Below, piece by piece: positions 34,779 to 43,314 of a stretch of DNA of 64,000 bases. The stretch spans positions 1 through 64,000 of the forward strand of contig NZ_MBEJ01000130.1 in NCBI RefSeq assembly GCF_001953975.1. The letters run 5' to 3'. Source of the stretch: Mycobacterium sp. NS-7484 (GTDB taxonomy: Bacteria; Actinomycetota; Actinomycetes; Mycobacteriales; Mycobacteriaceae). The stretch's first letter is position 1, and every line of letters starts with the position of its first letter. The translations under genes and the position numbers were made by a program. The notes beneath the pieces are model-generated. The model had not been told where the DNA came from and did no database searches. It saw only the letters and a program-made list of their open reading frames with translations.

Positions 34779-36284
34779 CTAGTGGGCTTTACGGACCGCC
34801 TTGTCCAGCTTCTTGAGCGCATCGGCCAGCAGCGCCCGCGACTGCTGGGCCAGCTCGTCCTCCTGCCGGTAGAGCAGTCCGTAGGTGAAAGTGTCCTCGC
34901 CGGCGGCGTGGGCGGCGTCGGCCTGGGTGCTCAGGTGGGCCTTGCTCACCACGCTGTCCTGGTGGTCGCCGAGCAGGGTCTGGATGCTCTTGGCGCGTTC
35001 GGACACCTTGTCTGCCCCGGTGGCGGCCGCGGTGTAGCGAAGCCGCTTGGCGCCCTTGCGAATTCGATGCAGGGCCTCGTCCTTCTCCGCGGCGTCGGCA
35101 TCCTCGGCCGCCACCTTGGCTGCGGACTTGGCGGCCTTGCGCACCCTCTTGTACGCCGCGTCGATCTTCACCGAAGGCCGTGCCCGGTCGGCGGATTCGG
35201 GCTGCTCGGCGGTCACCAACTCATCCAGGGCGTCCAGCAGCCGGAAGTACCGTGGCGAGCGCATCGCCAGCAGGGAGCGCCGCAGGCCGGCGGTGTAGCG
35301 GCGGTTGGCGCCTTCGACCAGCCGTTCGCGCACCGGGCCGCGGACCAGTTCGGGAGGCAGTTCGTCGAGTGCGCGCTGATAGCGCTCGGCCAGCACCTCG
35401 GCGTCGCGTGCCACGCCGAGCACCGCGGCCAGGGCACGCAGTTCGTCGAGCACCCATCCGTGTTCGTCGAGTCCGAACGAGTCTTTGGAGGCCTGCAGCA
35501 GGCTGCGGATCTTGCGGGTGGTCACCCGCATCTGATGCACCGAGTCGTAGGCGTCCGCGCGCACGGCCCGGTCCCAGACCAGTAGCGCCTCGATCTGCTC
35601 GGCGATGGCTCGGTGCACCGGGTCGGCCGGCGGCTGCGGTGCCGGCAGTTGATCGGTGCCGAGCACCTTGGCCAGCTTCGAGCCGTGCCCGGCGGGAGCC
35701 GCTCCGGCGTCGGCCAACCGGTTCGCCAGCCGATCCATCAGGTCCTTGGGTGCCGTGCTGGTCGACGCGGGCAGCAGTTCCAACTCCCACTCGCGCCAGC
35801 TCTGTTGCTCGGCGTCCGCTCCGGCGGCCGAGGCGGTGACCCGGTCATCGCAGAACTCCGCCAGCGGCGTGCCGTCGGCCCCGTGCAGCACCTCGATCCG
35901 CCGCTCGGTGCTGATCCGGGCCACCGGGGCCAGCGGGCGGTCCCGCACGATCGCCAGCACGATGTCGCGGAGATCCTCGGGCACCGTGTCTGTCGACGTA
36001 CCGAGAGGAGCGCGCACCTCGGTACGGGTGTCGGGGCCGGCGGGCAGCTTCAGATGCCAGCCGGCATCACTGCCGCCGGTGCGGCGCCGCAGCGTGATCC
36101 GGTGCGCCGCCAGGTCCCGACCGGGGGTGTCGAAGTACACCGCATCGAGTTGCTGTGCGCCCGAACGGATCACCTCGGCGATGGCCGACAACCCGTCGAA
36201 CGACGGCGATACCGTGTCCTCGGCGACCGCGAACTTGCGTTCGATTTCGGTGTACCTGGCGGTCTTGGGCTTGCCGGGGGCCAT
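34779..36284 (-). CDS. CYTH and CHAD domain protein (Rv2226-like)
   Basis: About 501 residues from ATG 36284, which has GAAGGTG upstream; the frame is open for 14 further codons without a ribosome site. The N-terminal CYTH domain (residues 5-210) has the ExExK signature EIERKF and alternating acidic/basic strands for triphosphate and metal binding. A CHAD domain (about 220-500) has SVHQMRVTTRKIRSLLQ and repeated HRIRKGAKRLRYTAA with conserved histidines for polyphosphate binding. Together these suggest an inorganic triphosphatase or polyphosphate-associated protein in the cytosol. It ends four bases past the 3' end of rnpB on the other strand. Confidence 0.9.
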   Translation of the reverse strand: MAPGKPKTARYTEIERKFAVAEDTVSPSFDGLSAIAEVIRSGAQQLDAVYFDTPGRDLAAHRITLRRRTGGSDAGWHLKLPAGPDTRTEVRAPLGTSTDTVPEDLRDIVLAIVRDRPLAPVARISTERRIEVLHGADGTPLAEFCDDRVTASAAGADAEQQSWREWELELLPASTSTAPKDLMDRLANRLADAGAAPAGHGSKLAKVLGTDQLPAPQPPADPVHRAIAEQIEALLVWDRAVRADAYDSVHQMRVTTRKIRSLLQASKDSFGLDEHGWVLDELRALAAVLGVARDAEVLAERYQRALDELPPELVRGPVRERLVEGANRRYTAGLRRSLLAMRSPRYFRLLDALDELVTAEQPESADRARPSVKIDAAYKRVRKAAKSAAKVAAEDADAAEKDEALHRIRKGAKRLRYTAAATGADKVSERAKSIQTLLGDHQDSVVSKAHLSTQADAAHAAGEDTFTYGLLYRQEDELAQQSRALLADALKKLDKAVRKAH

Positions 36285-36369
36285 AGTCACCTTCGCTTGC
36301 GCCGGAGGCGGGAAATCGGATGGCACCAGCGTGCCACATCCCCTCAGGCGTCACGACCGATACATCTCT

Positions 36370-36375
36370 TAGGGT
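36370..36375 (+). promoter_or_regulatory. -10 box of leaderless tetR promoter
   Basis: TAGGGT, then TGCTGC, then ATG at 36382. Six-base spacing and no Shine-Dalgarno. Confidence 0.5.
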
Positions 36376-36381
36376 TGCTGC

Positions 36382-37077
36382 ATGGGGGATGGCACGACTC
36401 CGAACGCCGGTGCCGGACGCGGACGTCCGCGTCTGGAGCAGCCGCGCCGCCCGGGCCGCACCGCCCGCGAGGAGATCCTCGACGCCGCGGCCGAGTTGTT
36501 CACCAACCACGGCTACGCCAGCACCTCAACCCGGCGGATCGCCGACGCGGTCGGGGTGCGGCAGGCGTCGCTGTACCACCATTTCGCCACCAAGGACGAC
36601 ATCCTCGACGCACTGCTGGGCGGAACGGTCGACGAGGCCTTGCGATTGGGCACCGAAATGCTCGAAGCTCAGGGCCCGGCGGTCCAGCGCCTGCACACGC
36701 TCGTCATCGCCGATGCCCACCAACTCTGCGCCGGCCGGTGGAACCTCGGCGCGCTGTATCTGCTGCCCGAGCTGCGCACCGACCGGTTCGAGCCGTTCCG
36801 CCGCCGCCGGGCCGAATTGCGTGCGGTCTACCGCAGCCTGTCCGAGGCGGTGATCGCCGAATGCGCGGGCCCGCCCGACGCCGCCGACCTGCCGTTCCGT
36901 TTGGTGGAATCGGTGATCAACTGCCGTTCCGACGACGTCGAGAGCACACCCGCGCAGCCGTGGGTGATCGGGGAGGGTGCGCTGCGCCTCCTCGGGTTCG
37001 ACGGCGATTTCGCCCCGCTGGTGCGCGCCACGGCGGTTCGGCTGGGTGTGCAACCACCTCAACGGCCGGCCCGCTAA
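36382..37077 (+). CDS. TetR/AcrR family regulator
   Basis: A 231-residue regulator with a basic Arg/Pro-rich head (GRGRPRLEQPRRPGRTAREE) and an HTH at about residues 45-70: STRRIADAVGVRQASLYHHFATKDDIL. The C-terminal region has a YLLPELRTDRFEPFRRRRAEL stretch. It is translated from a leaderless-type start and diverges from the CYTH-CHAD gene with 97 bases between. The enoyl-CoA hydratase nine bases downstream has its own -10 overlapping this stop codon, so the two can be read together or apart. Likely target: the downstream hydratase. Confidence 0.85.
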   Translation: MGDGTTPNAGAGRGRPRLEQPRRPGRTAREEILDAAAELFTNHGYASTSTRRIADAVGVRQASLYHHFATKDDILDALLGGTVDEALRLGTEMLEAQGPAVQRLHTLVIADAHQLCAGRWNLGALYLLPELRTDRFEPFRRRRAELRAVYRSLSEAVIAECAGPPDAADLPFRLVESVINCRSDDVESTPAQPWVIGEGALRLLGFDGDFAPLVRATAVRLGVQPPQRPAR

Positions 37078-37080
37078 AGT
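37075..37080 (+). promoter_or_regulatory. -10 box of leaderless enoyl-CoA hydratase promoter
   Basis: TAAAGT overlaps the TAA stop of the tetR gene; GCGGAC follows and then GTG 37087. Spacing is exactly six bases. Confidence 0.45.
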
Positions 37081-37086
37081 GCGGAC

Positions 37087-37872
37087 GTGACCGAGCCCAC
37101 GTATGAAGCCATCTCGTTCGAGCAGTCCGGCGCCGTCGCGCACATCACGCTGAACCGGCCGGACGCCGCGAATGGCATGAACGACACCATGACTCGCGAG
37201 CTCGCCGACGCCGCGCGCCGCTGCGACACCCCCGCGACGAAGGCCGTGGTGCTGACCGGTGCCGGTCGTTTCTTCTGCGCGGGCGGCGATCTCAAATCAT
37301 TCGCCACCGCTCCGGACCGGGGTCGGTTCATCAAGGGCGTCGCAGACGATCTGCACCAGGCCATCTCGTCGTTCGCCCGGATGGATGCCGTGCTGATCAC
37401 GGCGGTCAACGGCACCGCGGCCGGCGCCGGATTCAGCCTCGCGGTGGCCGGTGACCTGGTGGTGGCCGCCGAATCCGCGACTTTCACCATGGCCTACACC
37501 AAGGTGGGGCTGAGCCCCGACGGCAGCGCCTCCTACCACCTGCCGCGCCTGGTCGGCCTGCGTCGGGCACAGGAACTCATCCTGACCAACCGCACGCTCT
37601 CGGCCACCGAGGCCCTGGAGTGGGGACTGCTCACCGACGTCGTCGCCGACGACGAACTGGGCAGCCGGGCAGCGAAGCTGGCCGAGCAGGTGGCCGCCGG
37701 ATCCGGTGGGTCCAACGGCGCGGTCAAGTCACTGCTGGTGTCCTCGTTCAAGAACAGCCTCGAAGAGCAGATGGTGGCCGAAGCCCGGTTCATCGCCGAG
37801 CGAGCCAACTCCGCAGACGGCCGCGAGGGCGTGGATGCGTTCCTGGCCAAGCGACGGGCGGAGTTCGCTTAG
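37087..37872 (+). CDS. Enoyl-CoA hydratase/isomerase family protein
   Basis: A 261-residue crotonase-fold enzyme. The oxyanion-hole strand is AGRFFCAGGDLKSFA (residues 59-73) and the second is VNGTAAGAGFSLAVAGDLVVA (about 104-124). The GLSPDGSASYHLPRLVGLRRA stretch has Asp rather than one of the two catalytic Glu of true hydratases, so isomerase or another crotonase activity is possible. It likely acts in fatty acid or aromatic acid breakdown. It is controlled with or by the tetR gene directly upstream and converges with a four-base overlap on the aldo/keto reductase gene. Confidence 0.87.
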   Translation: MTEPTYEAISFEQSGAVAHITLNRPDAANGMNDTMTRELADAARRCDTPATKAVVLTGAGRFFCAGGDLKSFATAPDRGRFIKGVADDLHQAISSFARMDAVLITAVNGTAAGAGFSLAVAGDLVVAAESATFTMAYTKVGLSPDGSASYHLPRLVGLRRAQELILTNRTLSATEALEWGLLTDVVADDELGSRAAKLAEQVAAGSGGSNGAVKSLLVSSFKNSLEEQMVAEARFIAERANSADGREGVDAFLAKRRAEFA

Positions 37873-38732
37873 ATCGCGAGATCCGCCGGCAGCTCGATCT
37901 CGGCCACGGCCAGGTTCTCCTCCAGATGCTCGACCGACGAGGTGCCCGGGATCAGCAGCACGTTGGGCGCGACATTCAGCGTCCAGGCCAACGCGATCTG
38001 CGCCGGCGTCCGACCCAGCTCACCGGCGACCCGCCGGATCTCCGGGTGGCCCAGCACCGGATTGTCGGGGGCGAACGCCGAACCCAGCGGAAAGAACGGG
38101 ACGAACGCGATGTTGCGTTCGCTGCACAGCTCGAGCACCGGTTGCGAGCTGCGGTCGGCGAGGTTGTAGGCATTCTGCACGCACGCGATTTCGGTACGTT
38201 TGAGCGCGATCTCCAGATGTTCGCGACAGATGTTGCTCAGCCCGATCCCGGCGATCAGGCCCTCGTCGCGCGCGGCGATCATGGTGTCCAGTTGCCGTTC
38301 GAACAAGGGACGGTCGACGTCGGCGGCAGCGCCGAGGCCGGCCCCGAAGACCCTCAGGTTGACCGCGGCAAGCTGGTCGACGGCCAGGGTGCGCAGGTTC
38401 TCTTCGAGGTCTCGGCGCAGCTCGTCGGGCTGCTGGGCCGGTAGCCAGTTGGCCTGATCGTCACGTTTACCGCCGACCTTGCTGACCAGAGCCAGGTTCT
38501 CGGGGTAGGGGTGCAGCGCCTCCCGGATGAGTTCGTTGGCCACCGCAGGGCCGTAGATCTGCGCGGTGTCGATGTGGTCGACGCCGAGTTCGATGGCGCG
38601 CCGCAGCACCGCGATGGCTCGGTCATGGTCACGCGGTGGCCCGAAAACGCCTGGTCCGGGCAACTGCATGGCACCGAATCCGACCCGGTGAACGGTGTGC
38701 GAACCGATCTGGAACGTCTGAGGCAGAGACAT
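37869..38732 (-). CDS. Aldo/keto reductase
   Basis: A 287-residue TIM-barrel oxidoreductase. Catalytic Asp52 and Tyr in IDTAQIYG and Lys in VSKVGG are present. The usual active-site His after the DxIDLYxLH strand is replaced: the sequence reads AAVNLRVFG, as I recall for YdbC/PdxI-like pyridoxal reductases. A C-terminal NADPH pocket IPGTSSVEHLEENLAV is typical. GAAAGG precedes the ATG. It is divergent from a marR-type gene, with palindromic and direct repeats between, so it is probably under that regulator. Substrate unproven; an aldehyde or pyridoxal is likely. Confidence 0.85.
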   Translation of the reverse strand: MSLPQTFQIGSHTVHRVGFGAMQLPGPGVFGPPRDHDRAIAVLRRAIELGVDHIDTAQIYGPAVANELIREALHPYPENLALVSKVGGKRDDQANWLPAQQPDELRRDLEENLRTLAVDQLAAVNLRVFGAGLGAAADVDRPLFERQLDTMIAARDEGLIAGIGLSNICREHLEIALKRTEIACVQNAYNLADRSSQPVLELCSERNIAFVPFFPLGSAFAPDNPVLGHPEIRRVAGELGRTPAQIALAWTLNVAPNVLLIPGTSSVEHLEENLAVAEIELPADLAI

Positions 38733-38744
38733 GTCCGACCTTTC

Positions 38745-38793
38745 GTTAGATGTCTAACTATATGAGATCGAACTATATGAGCGCTGATATTCT
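38745..38793. promoter_or_regulatory. Repeat-rich operator between aldo/keto reductase and marR
   Basis: A palindrome GTTAGA-TG-TCTAAC (38745-38758) is followed by two direct copies of AACTATATGAG (38756-38766, 38771-38781) 15 bases apart. On the minus strand they contain TATAGT -10 boxes for the reductase; on the plus strand TATTCT (38788-38793) is a candidate -10 for marR. A MarR dimer binding here would cover both promoters. Confidence 0.6.
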
Positions 38794-38821
38794 CTGTCAA
38801 CGAGACGAAGGGGGCCGATTC

Positions 38822-39253
38822 GTGGACGAGCAGCAGGCCGCGGCAGCGCTTGCCGACGCCTTCGGCCGCGCGGCCAAATCCGTGGTTCGGGCATTCGACG
38901 AACGGCTTGGCGACCGCGGGGTATCGACCCCGCGGTCCAAGCTGCTGGCCGAGATCGATCGGCTGCAGCCCGTGCGGTCGGCGGAGGTGGCCCGGGCCGT
39001 GGGCGTTACCCAGGCCACCGCGTCAACCCTGGTCGATGCGCTGGTCCGGGAAGGCTTGGTGGCCCGGGCTCCCGACGAAAACGACCGTCGCGCAGTGCAA
39101 TTGACGACGACGGCGGCCGGGAGTGAACAAGCCCGTAGCTGGCGGGCCGATTACATCGCCGCCGCGCAGGAGATGTTCGCCGGCTTCACCGACGACGATA
39201 AGTCGCTGCTGACTCAGCTTCTCGACAAACTCGCCGACACGCTGAATCAGTAA
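38822..39253 (+). CDS. MarR family regulator
   Basis: A 143-residue winged-helix protein. I start it at GTG 38822 because GAAGGGGG lies seven bases upstream; the frame is open to 38750, but those bases are operator repeats. The wHTH is at about residues 45-100: SAEVARAVGVTQATASTLVDALVREGLVARAPDENDRRAVQLTTT, including the beta-wing DENDRR. The C-terminal helix is the dimer element. It likely represses itself and the divergent aldo/keto reductase and is released by a small phenolic or aldehyde ligand, which is family-level inference. Confidence 0.87.
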   Translation: MDEQQAAAALADAFGRAAKSVVRAFDERLGDRGVSTPRSKLLAEIDRLQPVRSAEVARAVGVTQATASTLVDALVREGLVARAPDENDRRAVQLTTTAAGSEQARSWRADYIAAAQEMFAGFTDDDKSLLTQLLDKLADTLNQ

Positions 39254-40086
39254 GAGTGCTCCTCGGCCGGGAACACTCCGGCTGCCACATCACTCGCGTA
39301 TTGGCTTGCCGCCCGGTGCAATTCACCGCCGACGTCGCCGAACCGCTTGACGAACTTGGCGGTCTTGCCGCTGGTGAGCCCGGCCATGTCCTGCCAGACC
39401 AGGACCTGCGCATCGCAATTGGGCCCCGCGCCGATGCCGACCGTCGGGATGGTCAGCTTGCCGGTGATCTGGGTGGCCAACTCGGCCGGCACCATCTCCA
39501 GCACCACCGCGATCGCGCCGGCCTCCTGCACCGCGATCGCGTCGTGGATGGTCTGCTCGGCGGCGTCGCCGCGGCCCTGCACGCGGAACCCGCCCAGGCC
39601 GTTGACGCTCTGCGGGGTGAAACCGATGTGGGCCACCACCGGGATGCCGGCAGCGCTCAGCGTGGCGATCTGATCGGCCATCCGCTCGCCGCCTTCGAGT
39701 TTGATCGCCTGCGCGCCCGTCTCCTTCATGAAGCGGGTGGCCGTCGCGAGGGCCTGCTGCGGGCTGGATTCGTAACTACCGAACGGCAGGTCGGCCACCA
39801 CGAGGGCGTGCGGGGCGCCCTTGACGACCGCGCGAGCCAGCGGGATCAACTCGTCGATGCTGATCGGCACCGTGGTGTCGTAGCCGTACACCACGTTCGC
39901 CGCCGAGTCGCCGACGAGCAGCACCGGAATGCCGGCGTCGTCGAAGATTCGCGCACTGGAGTAGTCGTAACAGGTGAGCATCGCCCACTTGTGACCTTCG
40001 GACTTCCACTTCTGCAGCGTCAGCGTGCGCACCTTGGTGCGGGGTTTGGCTGACTCGGTGGCACCATAAACAGACTGTTCAGACAT
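39247..40086 (-). CDS. panB: 3-methyl-2-oxobutanoate hydroxymethyltransferase
   Basis: About 279 residues. PanB adds a hydroxymethyl group from methylene-tetrahydrofolate to alpha-ketoisovalerate, making ketopantoate for pantothenate and CoA. Metal and substrate motifs are MLTCYDYSSARIFDDAGIPVLLVGDSAANVVYG (residues 37-69), ADLPFGSY and AIKLEGG, and GIGAGPNCDAQVLVWQDM near 218-235. Two adjacent ATGs exist; the second (40086) is five bases after AAAGGA and is preferred over 40089. Its end overlaps the marR end by seven bases, in convergent order. Confidence 0.94.
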   Translation of the reverse strand: MSEQSVYGATESAKPRTKVRTLTLQKWKSEGHKWAMLTCYDYSSARIFDDAGIPVLLVGDSAANVVYGYDTTVPISIDELIPLARAVVKGAPHALVVADLPFGSYESSPQQALATATRFMKETGAQAIKLEGGERMADQIATLSAAGIPVVAHIGFTPQSVNGLGGFRVQGRGDAAEQTIHDAIAVQEAGAIAVVLEMVPAELATQITGKLTIPTVGIGAGPNCDAQVLVWQDMAGLTSGKTAKFVKRFGDVGGELHRAASQYASDVAAGVFPAEEHSY

Positions 40087-40244
40087 CATCGTCCTTTGTG
40101 ATGGTCGGTTCGAAGCCTCGAGGCCGCCTCGCGGTCCCCGGGTTCGGCTGACATGCCAAGTCTGCCACTGCCGTCGATACCGGCAAAAGCAGGGTTTGAG
40201 TGGATTTCCTCACAGTCACGACACCGGGCCTTAACATCAGCGGC

Positions 40245-41645
40245 ATGCAACGGCTCAGCGGACTCGACGCCAGCTTCCTGTATCTCGAAACCCCCGCACA
40301 GCCCATGCACGTGTGCTCGGTGCTGGAACTGGACACGTCGACCATGCCGGGCGGCTACACCTTCGACCGGCTGCGTGACGCACTCTCGCTGACCATCAAG
40401 GCGATGCCGCAATTCCGCGAGAAGCTCGCCGACAGCCGGTTCAACCTCGATCACCCGGTGCGGGTGGAGGACAACGACTTTGACGTCAACCGCCACCTGC
40501 ACCGGATCGGCTTACCCGCCCCGGGCGGACGCGCCGAGCTGTCGGAGATCTGTGGCCACATCGCCTCACTGCCACTGGACCGGACTCGCCCGCTGTGGGA
40601 GATGTGGGTGATCGAGAACGTCGCGGGCACCGATGCCCGCGCCGGTGGCCGGCTGGCGCTCATGACCAAGGTGCACCACTCGGCTGTCGACGGGGTGACC
40701 GGCGCCAACTTGATGTCGCAGCTGTGCACCACCGAAGCCGACGCCCCGCCGCCTGAGCCGGTGGAGGGAGTTGGCGGCGCCACCGAGGCCGAGATCGCCA
40801 TCAGCGGTGCGCTGAGGTTTGCGGCCCGTCCGCTCAGGCTGGCCGACGTGCTGCCGTCCACCGCCAACACCGTCATCGACACGGTGCGGCGGGCGTTCAG
40901 TGGGCAAGCCATGGCCGCGCCGTTCAACGCGCCGAAAACCGCCTTCAACACCAACATCACCGGCGCTCGCAACGTCGCCTTCGCCCAGATGGACCTCGAG
41001 GACATCAAGACCGTCAAGAACCACTTCGACGTCAAGGTCAACGACGTGGTGATGGCCCTGGTGTCCGGGGTGCTGCGCCGCTTCCTCGACGAGCGAGGCG
41101 AACTACCCGAAAACTCCCTGGTGGCAATGGTGCCGGTGTCGGTGCACGACCGCTCCGACCGGCCCGGCCGCAACCAGGTGTCGGGGATGTTCTCGAAACT
41201 GGAAACCCACATCGCCGACCCGGCCGAACGGCTGCGCGCCATCGCCGCATCGAATTCCGTTGCCAAGCAACACAGTTCCGCGATCGGTGCCACGCTGCTG
41301 CAGGACTGGACCCAGTTCGCCGCGCCTGCGGTGTTCGGCGCCGCGATGCGCGTGTACGCGGCCAGCCGGTTGTCCGGGGCCAAACCCGTCCACAACCTGG
41401 TGATCTCGAATGTGCCCGGCCCGCAGGTGCCGCTGTACCTGTTGGGCTGCGAGGTCAAGGCCATGTACCCGCTCGGGCCGATCTTCCACGGGTCCGGGCT
41501 GAACATCACCGTGATGTCGTTGACCGGCATGCTCGACGTGGGCATCATGTCGTGCCCCGATCTGCTGCCTGACCTGTGGGATATGGCCGACGACTTCCAC
41601 GTCGCCCTCGACGAACTCCTGGCCGCCACCCGAGAGCAACGGTAG
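40245..41645 (+). CDS. Wax ester synthase / diacylglycerol acyltransferase
   Basis: A 466-residue WS/DGAT enzyme transferring fatty acyl groups from CoA to diacylglycerol or fatty alcohols to make storage lipid. The catalytic HHSAVDG motif (His144, His145, Asp149, Gly150) and the second motif NVVISNVPGPQ-type (here HNLVISNVPGPQVPLYL) are present. The N-terminal LDASFLYLE and PLWEMWVIE blocks are typical. TAACAT lies seven bases before the ATG, so the transcript may be leaderless. It sits between panB and the Hip1 genes, a place where M. tuberculosis has no such gene as I recall. Confidence 0.92.
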   Translation: MQRLSGLDASFLYLETPAQPMHVCSVLELDTSTMPGGYTFDRLRDALSLTIKAMPQFREKLADSRFNLDHPVRVEDNDFDVNRHLHRIGLPAPGGRAELSEICGHIASLPLDRTRPLWEMWVIENVAGTDARAGGRLALMTKVHHSAVDGVTGANLMSQLCTTEADAPPPEPVEGVGGATEAEIAISGALRFAARPLRLADVLPSTANTVIDTVRRAFSGQAMAAPFNAPKTAFNTNITGARNVAFAQMDLEDIKTVKNHFDVKVNDVVMALVSGVLRRFLDERGELPENSLVAMVPVSVHDRSDRPGRNQVSGMFSKLETHIADPAERLRAIAASNSVAKQHSSAIGATLLQDWTQFAAPAVFGAAMRVYAASRLSGAKPVHNLVISNVPGPQVPLYLLGCEVKAMYPLGPIFHGSGLNITVMSLTGMLDVGIMSCPDLLPDLWDMADDFHVALDELLAATREQR

Positions 41646-41710
41646 CCTCGCCGTACCTGGGGAGTAGGCCGGGCCTGCGACGATGTCACGTCATGGCAGC
41701 ATGGTCAGCC

Positions 41711-43225
41711 ATGAAGGTCAGGACGAGGTTCGGCGCGCTGCTGGCGTTGACGGCGCTGGCAGCGGCAGGCTGCACCCAGGTGATCGACGGGCAGGCACAG
41801 ATCGCGGTGCCCCGGCCCGGCACGCCGGTGCAGTGGCTGCCGTGCAACGCCGGTGCCGGTGACCACGTACAGATCCCCGACGGTGCCGAATGCGGCATGT
41901 TGTCGGTGCCGGTCGACTACGCCGCGCCCGACGGCGAGGTCGCGCGGCTGGCGATGATCCGTTTCCCGGCCGCCGGTCAGAAGATCGGCTCCCTGGTGAT
42001 CAACCCGGGTGGCCCCGGTGAATCGGGCGTGGAATCGGCGGTGTCGCTGTTGCCGAGCCTGCCGCAGTCGGTCAAGGACCGCTTCGACATCGTCGGGTTC
42101 GATCCGCGCGGCGTGGGCTCCTCGATGCCGGCGGTGTGGTGCAACTCCGATGAGGACAACGACCGGTTGCGTGCCGATCCCACCGTGGAATACACCCCCG
42201 AAGGCGTCGAGCACCTGGAGAACGAAACCAAGGGCTTCGTCCAGCGCTGTGTCGACAAGATGGGCACCGAGTTCCTGGAGAACGTCGGCACCGACAACGT
42301 CGCCAAAGACCTGGACGCGATCCGGACCGCGCTCGGCGACGACAAGCTGACCTACCTGGGTTACTCCTACGGCACCCGCATCGGCGCCACCTACGCCGAG
42401 CAGTTCCCGCAGAAGGTCCGCGCCATGATCCTCGACGGCGCCGTCGACCCCAATGCCGATCCGGTCGAGGAGAACATCCGGCAGGCCGCGGCGTTCCAGA
42501 AGGCCTTCGACGATTACGCCGCGGACTGCGCAAAGAGCCCCGACTGCCCGCTGGGCACCGACCCGGCCAAGGCCGTCGAGGTGTACAAGAGCCTGGTCGA
42601 CCCGCTCGTGGAACACCCGGCCCCCACGCGCGACGACCGCGGCCTGAGCTACAGCGACGCCACCGTGGGCACAATCCTGCCGCTGTACTCGCCGAACCTG
42701 TGGCGCCACCTGACCGAGGGCCTCAACGGGCTCAAGAAGGGCAACGGCGATGTGATGCTGGCGCTGGCCGACCTCTACATGGGCCGGGATGCCAAGGGCC
42801 ACTACAACAATTCGACCGACGTGCGGGTCGCGGTCAACTGCGTGGACAAGCCCGCCATCACCGACCGGGCCACCGTCGTCGAGGAGGACCGCCGGGCCCG
42901 TGAGGTCGCCCCGTTCATGAGCTACGGCGAATTCACCGGCCACGCGCCGCTCGGCACCTGTGCCTTCTGGCCGGTGCCGCCGACCAGCACGCCGCACGAG
43001 ATCTCGGTGAAGGGGCTGCCGCCGACGCTGATCGTCTCGACCACCAACGACCCGGCGACCCCGTACCAGGCCGGTGTCGACCTGGCCCGCCAACTCGGCG
43101 GCACCCTGGTGACCTTCGAGGGCACCCAGCACACCGTGGTGTTCCAGGGCAACAAGTGCATCGACGACATCGCCGCGACCTACCTGATCGACGTGACGGT
43201 GCCGCCGGCCGGAACCCGCTGCTGA
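41711..43225 (+). CDS. caeA: Hip1/CaeA-type serine protease lipoprotein
   Basis: About 504 residues from ATG 41711 (an ATG at 41693 is also in frame). The signal ends in a lipobox, LTALAAAGC (Cys21), so it is anchored at the cell surface. The alpha/beta hydrolase has Ser219 (GYSYGT), Asp447 (NDPATPY) and His474 (GTQHTVV), and a TAP-like C-terminal domain. The M. tuberculosis counterpart Rv2224c (Hip1) cleaves GroEL2 and affects cell-envelope and immune responses. Cysteines in WCNSDED, CAKSPDCPLG and CAFWPVP are shared with the next gene. Confidence 0.92.
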   Translation: MKVRTRFGALLALTALAAAGCTQVIDGQAQIAVPRPGTPVQWLPCNAGAGDHVQIPDGAECGMLSVPVDYAAPDGEVARLAMIRFPAAGQKIGSLVINPGGPGESGVESAVSLLPSLPQSVKDRFDIVGFDPRGVGSSMPAVWCNSDEDNDRLRADPTVEYTPEGVEHLENETKGFVQRCVDKMGTEFLENVGTDNVAKDLDAIRTALGDDKLTYLGYSYGTRIGATYAEQFPQKVRAMILDGAVDPNADPVEENIRQAAAFQKAFDDYAADCAKSPDCPLGTDPAKAVEVYKSLVDPLVEHPAPTRDDRGLSYSDATVGTILPLYSPNLWRHLTEGLNGLKKGNGDVMLALADLYMGRDAKGHYNNSTDVRVAVNCVDKPAITDRATVVEEDRRAREVAPFMSYGEFTGHAPLGTCAFWPVPPTSTPHEISVKGLPPTLIVSTTNDPATPYQAGVDLARQLGGTLVTFEGTQHTVVFQGNKCIDDIAATYLIDVTVPPAGTRC

Positions 43226-43314
43226 GCGCGCCCGGCCGAGAAGGTCACCGGTTGGTCTCCGGCCGATTTCCGGTCGGCCTCAGCAGCAGACCTCGCGGTG
43301 GGCGCCGTGCGACC

